Below are positions 41,399 through 49,391 of a DNA stretch of 64,000 bases, one piece after another. The DNA is from DAOSVX01 sp964447275. GTDB lineage: Bacteria > Bacillota_I > Bacilli_A > RF39 > UBA660. A model generated the notes under the pieces. The model was not told the DNA's origin. It did not search any database and saw only the letters and a program-made list of their open reading frames with translations. The stretch lies in assembly GCA_964447275.1 (NCBI GenBank), contig CAYURI010000003.1, forward strand, positions 1-64,000. The letters run 5' to 3'. The position numbers and the translations under genes were made by a program. Positions within the stretch are counted from its first letter, which is position 1. Each line of letters starts with the position of its first letter.

Positions 41399-41829
41399 TA
41401 AAGATAATATGTATTGGTAAAATAAAAGAAAAGTATTTAGAAGACCTAATCAATGACTATTTAAAAAGAATTAAAAAATACCACAAAATTGAAATGCTTG
41501 AACTAAAAGATAGTGATATTAATTCGGAGAGCAAAGAGCTAATTAATAAAATTAATAAAAAAGACTTTAATATTTTGTTAGATGTTAAAGGAGAAGCTTT
41601 AGACTCTAAAGACTTTAGTAATCTAATTAATAATACTTTTAATTTTAATAGTAATATTACTTTTATTATTGGTGGCTCAGATGGGGTTAATAAAGAGGTA
41701 AAAGACTTGGTTAATAAGCAAATATCTTTTTCTAAGTTAACTTTTCCGCATGGTATATTTAGAGGGATACTTTTAGAACAAATATATAGAGCTTTTAAAA
41801 TTATTAATAATGAAACATATCATAAGTGA
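41395..41829 (+). CDS. rlmH: 23S rRNA (pseudouridine1915-N3)-methyltransferase RlmH
   Basis: 144 aa SPOUT methyltransferase acting on helix 69 in assembled ribosomes. IICIGKIKEKYLE at the N-terminus, FIIGGSDGVN (SAM knot) and the C-terminal LLEQIYRAFKIINNETYHK are diagnostic. It is somewhat shorter than the usual 155-160 aa. Overlaps yycJ by 4 bases. Confidence 0.94.
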   Translation: MIKIICIGKIKEKYLEDLINDYLKRIKKYHKIEMLELKDSDINSESKELINKINKKDFNILLDVKGEALDSKDFSNLINNTFNFNSNITFIIGGSDGVNKEVKDLVNKQISFSKLTFPHGIFRGILLEQIYRAFKIINNETYHK

Positions 41830-41836
41830 GGTTAAA

Positions 41837-42505
41837 ATGATTGGCAATAGTTGGGATGAAAAATTAAAACTTATTTGGGAAAGCGAAGGATTTCATAAGT
41901 TTTATGATAATGTTTTAGCTTTGTATAAAACTAAAGATATATTTCCGGCTAAAGATAATATATTTGCGGCATTAAAATTAACGCCATATGAGAAAGTAAA
42001 AGTTGTTATTATTGGCCAAGATCCATATTTTAATACTGGTAAAGCTGATGGATTATCATTTTCTGTACCAGATAGCATGCCAATTCCACCGTCTCTAAAA
42101 AACATTTATAAAGAATTAGAAGCTGATTTAAATATAAAACCAGCTAAATATGGTAACTTAACTAAGTGGGCTAAAGAAGGTGTATTGCTTTTAAATGCTA
42201 TCTTAACTGTTGAAAAAGACAAGGCTGCGAGTCATAAAAACTTAGGATGGGAATTATTAACTGATTATATAATTAAAGTTATAAACTTAAAAGAAGAGCC
42301 AGTAGTCTTTATTTTATGGGGTAATTTTGCTAAAGTAAAAAAGGTTTTAATTACAAATAAAAAGCATTTAGTTATTGAGTCTTCTCACCCTTCACCATTT
42401 GCTTGTCGTAACGGTTTCTTTGGCAGCAAGCCTTTTTCTAAAACTAATGCTTTCTTAATTAAGAATAATATCTCACCAATTAATTGGGATTTAAATAAAT
42501 TATAA
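41837..42505 (+). CDS. ung: Uracil-DNA glycosylase family 1
   Basis: 222 aa, removes uracil from DNA. Motif A reads GQDPYFNTGKADGLSFSV (60-77), where most members have GQDPYH; the catalytic Asp is kept but the His is Phe. Motif B is SSHPSPFA with the catalytic His. The start is ATG 41837, 6 bases after GAGG; an in-frame ATG at 41810 would overlap rlmH by 20 bases. It ends 6 bases inside the convergent lemA-like gene. Confidence 0.92.
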   Translation: MIGNSWDEKLKLIWESEGFHKFYDNVLALYKTKDIFPAKDNIFAALKLTPYEKVKVVIIGQDPYFNTGKADGLSFSVPDSMPIPPSLKNIYKELEADLNIKPAKYGNLTKWAKEGVLLLNAILTVEKDKAASHKNLGWELLTDYIIKVINLKEEPVVFILWGNFAKVKKVLITNKKHLVIESSHPSPFACRNGFFGSKPFSKTNAFLIKNNISPINWDLNKL

Positions 42506-43042
42506 TTTAAAATCGTTTATATCATCGTCATTTAGATTTTTGCCATCAAAGCAATTTTTAATTTTGATATTATGAATTCTGGCAATAAAAATAGCTGGGA
42601 AAGTCTTTATTAAACTATTAAATTTTAAAGTGTTAATATTAAAATAAGCTTTAGCTGCTTCTAGTCTTTCATTATTAATTTTTAACTCTGAATCAATTTC
42701 TTGAAGCTTATCATTATTAATTAATTCTTTATGATCATTTTTAATCTTTTCATATAAGCTAATACTTTCAGTAATTTTACGATCCATATCGAAGTTACTG
42801 ATTTTTTTATTTTTTAAATCATCTAAATCCTTAAAATAATTATGCTCTAAAACATTAATAATAATATTATTTATTCTTGTCAATAAATCATATCTAGCTC
42901 TTAACATATCATCAACAATAGTTTCTGCTTCATCAATTCTAATTTTTAGTTTTTGAATCTTATTAAAAATGTTTAAATAGAAAAATACTATTAAACAAAA
43001 CAATATAATTAAAGTTAAAAAAATATAAAAAAACATATCCAT
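42500..43042 (-). CDS. LemA-like membrane protein
   Basis: 180 aa. One N-terminal membrane helix (about 4-25), then long charged helices. KIRIDEAETIVDDMLRARYDLL and the C-terminal FNSLIKTFPAIFIARIHNI match the LemA layout (NxVDExxxxxxxxLxRRxDL ... FNxxixxFPxxxia). It is divergent from typical LemA and I infer the family from pattern only. Function of LemA is unclear. RBS AAGAAGG. It is one of only a few minus-strand genes here and converges on ung with a 6-base overlap. Confidence 0.65.
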   Translation of the reverse strand: MDMFFYIFLTLIILFCLIVFFYLNIFNKIQKLKIRIDEAETIVDDMLRARYDLLTRINNIIINVLEHNYFKDLDDLKNKKISNFDMDRKITESISLYEKIKNDHKELINNDKLQEIDSELKINNERLEAAKAYFNINTLKFNSLIKTFPAIFIARIHNIKIKNCFDGKNLNDDDINDFKL

Positions 43043-43065
43043 ACTATACCTTCTTACTATAAAAA

Positions 43066-43074
43066 ATTATAACA
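43066..43074 (-). promoter_or_regulatory. Extended -10 promoter for the lemA-like gene
   Basis: On the minus strand TGTTATAAT, about 24 bases before the ATG. Confidence 0.55.
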
Positions 43075-43119
43075 TAAAAGACTTTGTAATTATAGTTTTA
43101 ATTTATGATTAAAATATAG

Positions 43120-43125
43120 TATAAT
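43120..43125 (+). promoter_or_regulatory. -10 element for the second yitT gene
   Basis: TATAAT 24 bases before the ATG at 43149, with RBS AGTAGGAG between. Confidence 0.5.
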
Positions 43126-43148
43126 CATTATAGTAGGAGTAAGTAATT

Positions 43149-44012
43149 ATGAAGAAGAAAAGAAAACTTTTTTTTAGGTCGGTATTATTTTTATTAGGAA
43201 TGTTTTTAGTAGCAGTAAACTATAACATGTTTTTATTACCAAATAATCTTGTTATTGGTGGTGTTTCTGGTTTAGCAATTATTTTAAAAAAGATTATTTA
43301 TATTGAACCGGTAATGTTTATTTATTTAGTTAATACTTTGTTACTTATTGTTAGTTTCTTTATTCTTGGTTGGAAGAAGACTTCTAAATCAGTTGTTGGT
43401 TCTTTGTTATTTCCTTTATTTATTACTTTAACAGCTCCTTTGGTAAGCAAATTAAATATTAACTTTGAAAGCGATATAATTATGGTTTTAATATCAGGAT
43501 TAATGCTTGGTACAGGAAGCGGCTTAATATATAAAACTGGTTTTACAACTGGTGGGACAGATATCATTGGTCAAATATTTGGTGAAAAGAAGAAGATGTC
43601 TTTTGGAACAATTATGTTAATTATTAATGCCACAATAGTTCTTGGTGGTGGTTATTTCTTTGGTTATGAAAAAGTTGTTTATACAATTATGATCTTGTTT
43701 TTGAACTCTACTTTAGTAGATCGTATATTACTTGGTATATCAGATAGTAAAATGTTTTTTATATATACCAAGAAAGTTGATAAGATAAAAAAATATATTA
43801 TTGAGGAAATAAATACTGGAGTTACAGTCTTAAATATTGAAGGTGGTTATTCCTGTGAAAAAGATAAAATGTTAATGTGTGTGGTAAGAACTAGGGATTA
43901 TTTCTTATTTAAAGAAACAATTTTGGAAATTGATCCTAGAGCTTTTTTAGTAATTAATGATTGCTATGAGGTCATGGGTGGTGTCAAGAGAGCCAATTTA
44001 CCATTCATTTAA
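43149..44012 (+). CDS. YitT family membrane protein (second copy)
   Basis: 287 aa, same layout as the gene at 24184: membrane helices in residues 8-200 (NLVIGGVSGLAIIL, GLIYKTGFTTGGTDIIGQIF) and a C-terminal DUF2179 domain. The two copies are clearly related but far from identical, so the duplication is old. Substrate unknown. It lies just before ftsE but has its own promoter. Confidence 0.88.
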   Translation: MKKKRKLFFRSVLFLLGMFLVAVNYNMFLLPNNLVIGGVSGLAIILKKIIYIEPVMFIYLVNTLLLIVSFFILGWKKTSKSVVGSLLFPLFITLTAPLVSKLNINFESDIIMVLISGLMLGTGSGLIYKTGFTTGGTDIIGQIFGEKKKMSFGTIMLIINATIVLGGGYFFGYEKVVYTIMILFLNSTLVDRILLGISDSKMFFIYTKKVDKIKKYIIEEINTGVTVLNIEGGYSCEKDKMLMCVVRTRDYFLFKETILEIDPRAFLVINDCYEVMGGVKRANLPFI

Positions 44013-44023
44013 AAAGGGTTTAG

Positions 44024-44032
44024 TGATATAAT
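44024..44032 (+). promoter_or_regulatory. Extended -10 promoter for ftsE-ftsX
   Basis: TGATATAAT, followed by RBS AAGGTGG and the GTG start at 44054. Confidence 0.5.
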
Positions 44033-44053
44033 TTTTATTAAGGTGGTATTGTA

Positions 44054-44755
44054 GTGAAGCTAATTGAAGTTAAAAATTGTTATAAAGTATATAAAAATGG
44101 TGTAACTGCCTTAGCTAATTTTAATTTAGAAATTGAAAAGGGCGAATTTGTTTTTGTTATAGGAGCAAGCGGTAGTGGCAAGTCTTCTTTAATAAAAATG
44201 TTATATAGAGAAGAAAAACCAACTAAGGGTGAAGTCATCGTTGGCGGTGTTAATGTTGCTAAATTAAAAAATTGCAAGGTATATAAGTTTAGAAGAAAAA
44301 TTGGTATTGTTTTCCAAGATTTTAAGTTGCTTCCTAAACTAACTGTTTATGAAAATGTTGCTTTTGGTTTAGAGAATATTGGTATGAAAGAAAGCGAGAT
44401 AAAAGAAAAAGTAAATAAAGCCTTAGGAAGAGTTGGTTTAAAAGAAAAAAACCGTTGTTTTCCTAATCAATTATCTGGTGGTGAACAACAAAGAGTTTGT
44501 ATTGCGAGAGCAATTGTTAATGAACCAAAAATTTTAATTTGCGATGAACCAACTGGAAATTTAGATCCAGATCTTTCTAAAGAAGTAGTTACAGTTATTG
44601 AAGAAATAAATAAAGAGATGGGGACCACAGTTATTATGGCTACTCATGATAAAGAAATTGTTAACAAGATGAAGAAACGAGTTATTTTAATTGAAAATGG
44701 TATTCTAGCTGGTGATTATTTGAAAGGCAGGTATAAAGCTCATGAAAATATTTAG
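44054..44755 (+). CDS. ftsE: Cell division ATP-binding protein FtsE
   Basis: 233 aa ABC ATPase that with FtsX controls wall hydrolases at the septum or side wall. Walker A GASGSGKSS (about 37-45), signature LSGGEQQRV, Walker B ILICDEPTGNLDP. Start is GTG 44054 behind AAGGTGG. It overlaps ftsX by 14 bases. Confidence 0.95.
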   Translation: MKLIEVKNCYKVYKNGVTALANFNLEIEKGEFVFVIGASGSGKSSLIKMLYREEKPTKGEVIVGGVNVAKLKNCKVYKFRRKIGIVFQDFKLLPKLTVYENVAFGLENIGMKESEIKEKVNKALGRVGLKEKNRCFPNQLSGGEQQRVCIARAIVNEPKILICDEPTGNLDPDLSKEVVTVIEEINKEMGTTVIMATHDKEIVNKMKKRVILIENGILAGDYLKGRYKAHENI

Positions 44756-45647
44756 AATTTTAAAGAGCAATATTAAAGACGCCTTTAAGAGTGTTTTTCG
44801 TAACTTTAGTTTAAGTTTTGCTTCAATTACTTGTACAACAATTACTTTGATATTAGTTTCGGTTGCCATAATTCTTTCGGCCAATGTTAACTCATTTACT
44901 AAAGATTTAGAAGAAGACCTAACAATAGTAGTATTTATGGATCGTGATTCAACATCAGATGATGTTAATTTGTTAACGGAAAATATTAAAACGGTTGATA
45001 ATGTTATAGTTGAAGAAATGGTATTTAAAGATAAAGAAGCCGTAAAATTAGAGATGCAAAATGAATCATCAGTATTCAATTCAATTATGTCTTCTTGGAC
45101 TGAAGCTGAAAATCCTTTGCAAAATGAATTCTTATTAAAAGTTAAAGATGTTGATAAGATAGGTGATACTGCTAAAGAGATAGCCAAATTAAATAAAGTA
45201 GATACAGTAAAATATGGCGAAGAAATGGTTGATAAACTAGTAATGATTTTTGATGCCGTTAAAAAAACTTCCATTGTTATTGTGGTATCTTTAGTATTAG
45301 TAACAGCGTTCTTAATTAGTAATACTATTAAACTAACAATTATTTCTCGTAAAACAGAAATTGAAATAATGCGTTTAATTGGAACTAGTAACTTAGTTAT
45401 TAAATTACCATTTTTAGTTGAGGGGTTTGTTCTAGGTCTTATTGGAGCTATTATACCGGTAATATTTACCATCTATGGCTATATTTTAACCTATGATAAA
45501 TTAGGTGGCTATTTACTATCAAAAATTATTAAACTAATAAACCCTAATTATTTTATTTTCTATGTTGCTTTAATTTTAATAGCAATTGGTAGCGTAGTTG
45601 GTGTTATTGGTAGTTACCGAGCAGTAAGGAAGTATTTAAAAATATGA
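44742..45647 (+). CDS. ftsX: Cell division protein FtsX
   Basis: 301 aa permease-like partner of FtsE. Four membrane helices (about 22-47, 170-195, 220-245, 265-290) with a large extracellular loop after the first, which activates the hydrolase. IMRLIGTSNLVIKLPFLVEG is the conserved cytoplasmic region. It overlaps both neighbours (14 and 4 bases). Confidence 0.94.
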   Translation: MKIFRILKSNIKDAFKSVFRNFSLSFASITCTTITLILVSVAIILSANVNSFTKDLEEDLTIVVFMDRDSTSDDVNLLTENIKTVDNVIVEEMVFKDKEAVKLEMQNESSVFNSIMSSWTEAENPLQNEFLLKVKDVDKIGDTAKEIAKLNKVDTVKYGEEMVDKLVMIFDAVKKTSIVIVVSLVLVTAFLISNTIKLTIISRKTEIEIMRLIGTSNLVIKLPFLVEGFVLGLIGAIIPVIFTIYGYILTYDKLGGYLLSKIIKLINPNYFIFYVALILIAIGSVVGVIGSYRAVRKYLKI

Positions 45648-46864
45648 AAAAGTTTTTTAAATATTTTTCTTTGTTTTGTTTATTAATAACTCTTGTTATT
45701 CCTTTTTTTGCTAATCCAACTAGTGTAAATGGAGCAACTAAAGAAGCGGAAACAATTCTTGATTTAAAAGATGAACTAGCAGCTTTAAAGCAAGAAAAGA
45801 TTGATAATCAAAATGCTAAGAGTCAAACCCAATCACAAATAAATACTAAAAAGAATGCAATATATAATGCTTATAAAGAGCAAGAGCAAATCGAGGTTAA
45901 AGTAACTGAAGCAGAAGCGAAAATAGTTGAAAGTAATGCTAAGATCGCTGAAGCGAAAAAAGCCATTGATGAATTATTAAGATTTATGCAATTATCTAAT
46001 GGTGATAGTGCTTACTTAGAATATATTTCCGGAGCTTCTAGTACAACAGATTTAATTATGAGAACAGCCATTGTTGAACAATTATCTTCATACAATAAAG
46101 AAACTGTTGAGAAAATGGAAGCTTTAATTGCAGAAAATGAACAGTTAAAATTAGATTTAGAAGCACGTAATGTTGAACTTGAATCAATGAAAGCTGAATA
46201 TAGTAATGCGATAAAAAGTTTGGGGAACAAACTATCTGAATTAAACGAACTAAATGAAGATATAAATGATCAAATAAAAAACCAAGAAGCTTTAATTGAT
46301 TATTATAAAACAGTATGTAATAGTGAAACTCAAAAGCTAAGTGATTGTGTTAAGATTGGTTCGGCAACTGGTTTCATAAGGCCAACTGTTAAAGGAAGAA
46401 TAACTAGTTCTTGGGGATATAGAACTAGTCCAATAACCCATAGAGTATCATTTCATAATGCGATAGATGTCGGTGGTAACAAAGAAGGTACCCCTGTTTA
46501 TGCAGCAGCTTTGGGTATGGTGGCGGCAATTACCAAAAAAGCGAGGTGCGGAGGGAACATAATATATATTCATCATAATGTTTTAGGTAAAGCTTATACA
46601 ACGCAATATGCCCATTTACTTTCTTATAATGTTAAAGTTGGTGATATTGTTTCAGCCGGTACTCAGATTGGTACTGTTGGTGGTGGTTCTCAATCAACTT
46701 GGGATAGATGCTCTACTGGAGCTCACCTTCACTTCGGGGTATCAAAAGGTCATTATTTAGGCGCTGGCAAAGATGGCTATTCATCTTGGAGTAGTTTTAT
46801 TGCTAGCAGTGTTAATCCAATGAATTATTTGCCTTCAGGTTCTAGTTGGAGCAGCAGATATTAA
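45644..46864 (+). CDS. Secreted coiled-coil M23 peptidase, probable FtsEX-activated wall hydrolase
   Basis: 406 aa. Signal peptide 1-29 (cut near VNGA), two coiled coils (about 35-110 and 150-235), then an M23 domain (about 250-380) with HNAIDVGG and HLHFGVS zinc ligands. Coiled coil plus hydrolase is the plan of EnvC (E. coli) and PcsB/CwlO (Gram-positives), which FtsEX activates. Translational overlap with ftsX (4 bases) supports this. Four Cys around CNSETQKLSDC and RCGGN may form disulfides. Confidence 0.9.
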   Translation: MKKFFKYFSLFCLLITLVIPFFANPTSVNGATKEAETILDLKDELAALKQEKIDNQNAKSQTQSQINTKKNAIYNAYKEQEQIEVKVTEAEAKIVESNAKIAEAKKAIDELLRFMQLSNGDSAYLEYISGASSTTDLIMRTAIVEQLSSYNKETVEKMEALIAENEQLKLDLEARNVELESMKAEYSNAIKSLGNKLSELNELNEDINDQIKNQEALIDYYKTVCNSETQKLSDCVKIGSATGFIRPTVKGRITSSWGYRTSPITHRVSFHNAIDVGGNKEGTPVYAAALGMVAAITKKARCGGNIIYIHHNVLGKAYTTQYAHLLSYNVKVGDIVSAGTQIGTVGGGSQSTWDRCSTGAHLHFGVSKGHYLGAGKDGYSSWSSFIASSVNPMNYLPSGSSWSSRY

Positions 46865-46871
46865 ACAAAAG

Positions 46872-46880
46872 TGTTATAAT
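46872..46880 (+). promoter_or_regulatory. Extended -10 promoter before the 46899 gene
   Basis: TGTTATAAT, followed by GAGAGGTG and ATG 46899. Confidence 0.55.
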
Positions 46881-46898
46881 TAAATAGAGAGGTGAAAT

Positions 46899-47351
46899 AT
46901 GAATACAGAGAATCCAGAAAATTTAAATCAAGAACCAATAATTGCGAGAAGATTAACTATTTTAGAAAGAGATGGCCTTCAGAGAGATGCAGAAGTTAGC
47001 AAAGGAGCAGCAGTATTAAGTGCTATTGGGGCAGCGACATGCATAGCTATGTTTTTTGCCTATTTAAATTACATAAGCGGTGGAGACTTAAATAAATTTG
47101 CAGATTTTAGTAACTTGAATATGCAGGACATAATTTCCAAAATTTTGGAAAAGGTTAGTACTTGGCAATCATTAAAAAAATTAGCAGTTGATTTGGGTCC
47201 AATTGGAGTAGTGTTGCCGATTGCTGCTTTGGATTTCTTTAGAAACATGGTAAATAATGCGGGTAAATATTTGAAATCTAAAAACAAAGTTGATAAGTTA
47301 GATTCTATTTTATCAGAAGAAAATAATGAGCCACAAATGGGAGGCAAATAA
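46899..47351 (+). CDS. Hypothetical membrane protein
   Basis: 150 aa, not recognised. A polar N-terminus (NTENPENLNQEP), a hydrophobic segment at about 38-58 (AVLSAIGAATCIAMFFAYL), a helical stretch, a second hydrophobic segment at about 100-114 (LGPIGVVLPIAALDFF) and a charged tail. The RBS GAGAGGTG and the promoter are good and codon use fits the neighbours, so the gene is real. It shares a transcript with the small gene at 47354. Confidence 0.75.
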   Translation: MNTENPENLNQEPIIARRLTILERDGLQRDAEVSKGAAVLSAIGAATCIAMFFAYLNYISGGDLNKFADFSNLNMQDIISKILEKVSTWQSLKKLAVDLGPIGVVLPIAALDFFRNMVNNAGKYLKSKNKVDKLDSILSEENNEPQMGGK

Positions 47352-47353
47352 CT

Positions 47354-47596
47354 ATGAATAATAGAGGAGAAGAATTAAAACTAAGTGATGGTAACACTTA
47401 TGTAATTGCTAGTAACCTTATGCTTGATGGTAAAAATTATTTATATTTGGTTGATAAAACAAATTACAAAAATTTTACCATTTGTGAGGTCATAACTAAA
47501 AATGAACTTGAAGAAGTAGTAGACCCAAATAAATTTTTGAAATTAATGGAACTAGCTAGCAAAGATTTGACTGATATGATAGATAAAGAGTCCTAA
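47354..47596 (+). CDS. Hypothetical small protein
   Basis: 80 aa, not recognised. Soluble; a predicted beta-rich N-terminal half (LKLSDGNTYVIASNLMLDGKNYLYLVDK) and an acidic helical C-terminal half. The N-terminal pattern of short strands ending in YLYLVD loosely recalls DUF1292-type proteins, but I would not assign it. Start ATG 47354 with GGGAGG upstream, 2 bases after the previous stop. A terminator follows. Confidence 0.7.
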   Translation: MNNRGEELKLSDGNTYVIASNLMLDGKNYLYLVDKTNYKNFTICEVITKNELEEVVDPNKFLKLMELASKDLTDMIDKES

Positions 47597-47612
47597 AATC
47601 AAAAAACATACT

Positions 47613-47632
47613 AAGCACCTAAAGTGCTTTTT
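47613..47632 (+). terminator. Intrinsic terminator after the hypothetical pair
   Basis: AAGCAC (47613-47618), loop CTAAA, GTGCTT (47624-47629), short T-run. The whiA promoter starts 2 bases later. Confidence 0.75.
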
Positions 47633-47633
47633 A

Positions 47634-47642
47634 TGTTATACT
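47634..47642 (+). promoter_or_regulatory. Extended -10 promoter for whiA
   Basis: TGTTATACT directly after the terminator, 17 bases before the whiA ATG. Confidence 0.55.
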
Positions 47643-47659
47643 AAATTACGGAGATTAAT

Positions 47660-48556
47660 ATGACATTTACAACCAAAATAAAAGAAGAATTATCATTAAT
47701 TGATCTTGAACCAGTAGCAGCAAGAATCTTTTTAGCTGCTTATCTTAATACTAATGGCAAACTAAGTAAAAACAAGCTTACTTTTGTGATTGAAAATGCA
47801 AAAGTAGCAAGAAGAATTTATAAAACCATTAAAGAAACTTATAATATTGATATTAACATAACAGTTAGAACTCAAAAAAGATTTAGAGTTAAACAAATAT
47901 ATATATTAAAAATTAACCAAAAAGTTGATTTAATTTTAAAAGACTTAAAAACTATTAAAGACAACTTAGAATCTGATGAAGAAAAGAAATCTTATTTAAA
48001 AGGAGCTTTTATAGGAGCAGGCAATATTAGTGATCCATCAACTAGCGGTTATCATTTTGAAATCTTAACAGACATAAAAAGTGAAGCTAGTTTTATTAAT
48101 AAATTATTACATCATTTTAATTTTAACAGCAAAATCATTGTTAGAGATAATGGCTATATGATATATATAAAATCATCAGAAAATATTAGTGATATATTAA
48201 AAATGTTTGGAGCCATTAATTCTTTATTTTATTTTGAAGATATTAGAATATATAAAGATCATAAAAACATGGTTAATAGATTAAATAATTGTGAGCTTGC
48301 TAATCAAGAAAAAATTATTAATGCCGGAATGAAACAAATTGAAGACATTAAATATTTACAAAAACATAAATTCTTTGATCTTTTAGATGACAAAACTAAA
48401 GAAGTAGCTAAATATCGCTTACAATATCCAGAAACATCTTATGAGGAACTCGCTAATATAATTAGTTTAGAAATTGAAAAGAAAGTTACCAAATCTTATA
48501 TAAATCACCATATCAGAAAAATTAATGAATTAAAAAAAAGAATTGTCAAAAACTAA
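47660..48556 (+). CDS. whiA: DNA-binding protein WhiA
   Basis: 298 aa. Begins MTFTTKIKEELSLI; LAGLIDADG-like homing-endonuclease fold (about 80-180, GAFIGAGNISDPSTSGYHFEI) that lacks nuclease function in this family, and a C-terminal HTH (YPETSYEELANII ... KSYINHHIRKINEL). WhiA is a sporulation regulator in actinomycetes but in Bacillota affects division and chromosome segregation. RBS GGAG. Confidence 0.93.
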   Translation: MTFTTKIKEELSLIDLEPVAARIFLAAYLNTNGKLSKNKLTFVIENAKVARRIYKTIKETYNIDINITVRTQKRFRVKQIYILKINQKVDLILKDLKTIKDNLESDEEKKSYLKGAFIGAGNISDPSTSGYHFEILTDIKSEASFINKLLHHFNFNSKIIVRDNGYMIYIKSSENISDILKMFGAINSLFYFEDIRIYKDHKNMVNRLNNCELANQEKIINAGMKQIEDIKYLQKHKFFDLLDDKTKEVAKYRLQYPETSYEELANIISLEIEKKVTKSYINHHIRKINELKKRIVKN

Positions 48557-48564
48557 AAATATAG

Positions 48565-48570
48565 TATAAT
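48565..48570 (+). promoter_or_regulatory. -10 element for the exported protein gene
   Basis: TATAAT, which places transcription start at or after an upstream in-frame ATG (48575) and so favours ATG 48596. Confidence 0.5.
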
Positions 48571-48595
48571 CATAATGAGAATAGAGGGATATAAT

Positions 48596-49321
48596 ATGAA
48601 AAAAGTTTTACTTATTATAATTGGCTTATTAATTGTTTTCTTAAGTGGTATTTTATACTTAAATTGGCCAGCTAAAGAAATTGAAAAAGAAATTAAAGAA
48701 GAACCAGTTTTAACTAGCTTCAATTTTACTAATGGTGATTGTGATACTTTAGAAAGTTATTTCTGCGTAAAAACCATTGCTGATGTTAGTATAAGTGGTG
48801 TTGAAAAGGATTTGGTTTTAAAAATTACTAAATCAGCAAGTTACTTAGTAGGTAGCTCTGAAGTTGTCGATTTAACAATGAATTTATATTGGGATGATAT
48901 CTTAGTTTATACTTTTAAACCTAATACCTATTTAGTATCAGAATTAACTAACTATAGCCCAGATATTAAAATTGATGTTTTAGATAATCGTTACTTAGTA
49001 ATTGGTTACATAGCAACCAACAATACACTAGTGGATGAAAAAGCATTGGATGTTGTTGATATAACTAATAAACAAGTAGTTGCTAGTTTAGGCCTTGGTA
49101 GTTTAGAAATAAATACTTTAAATAATATTGAGTTTTCTAGTACTTATTATAAAATAGTTGATAATAAACTCATTTACTATAGCTATGAATGTAATCAAGC
49201 AGAACCTGGTAATTATTTTTTGAGAGAAATAAGTGGGACATTTAATAATGGTATCTTAGAAAAAGAAACGCTTACTGAATACAATAATACTAATAGTACA
49301 ACAACAAATATTAGTTGCTAA
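48596..49321 (+). CDS. Hypothetical exported or membrane-anchored protein
   Basis: 241 aa, not recognised. An N-terminal membrane segment (about 3-25, KVLLIIIGLLIVFLSGILYL) with no lipobox Cys, then a hydrophilic, beta-rich extracellular domain with Cys in CDTLESYFC, YECNQ and the C-terminal ISC. The paired Cys suggest disulfides. RBS AGAGGGAT; monocistronic with its own promoter and terminator. Confidence 0.7.
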   Translation: MKKVLLIIIGLLIVFLSGILYLNWPAKEIEKEIKEEPVLTSFNFTNGDCDTLESYFCVKTIADVSISGVEKDLVLKITKSASYLVGSSEVVDLTMNLYWDDILVYTFKPNTYLVSELTNYSPDIKIDVLDNRYLVIGYIATNNTLVDEKALDVVDITNKQVVASLGLGSLEINTLNNIEFSSTYYKIVDNKLIYYSYECNQAEPGNYFLREISGTFNNGILEKETLTEYNNTNSTTTNISC

Positions 49322-49349
49322 AAGCCAAATAAAAGCCTTGGCTTTTTTT
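49320..49349 (+). terminator. Intrinsic terminator at the end of the exported-protein gene
   Basis: AAAAGCCAA (49320-49328), 9-base loop, TTGGCTTTT (49338-49346), T-run. It begins in the stop codon. Confidence 0.8.
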
Positions 49350-49360
49350 ATTGGAAATAG

Positions 49361-49366
49361 TATAAT
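49361..49366 (+). promoter_or_regulatory. -10 element for the nucleoside kinase gene
   Basis: TATAAT after the terminator. Transcription near 49373 excludes upstream in-frame starts. Confidence 0.5.
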
Positions 49367-49391
49367 ATTTAGTAGAATAAGAGGGATTAAA

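Noticed and set aside
24184..44012. Recent duplication of yitT as a repeat
   Set aside because: The two YitT proteins share layout but differ along their whole length, so this is an old paralogy, not a DNA repeat.
44705..45472. 255-codon minus-strand frame over ftsX
   Set aside because: Long but antisense to ftsX; the Ile/Thr/Leu/Ser-rich protein is what a reversed A/T-rich membrane gene gives.
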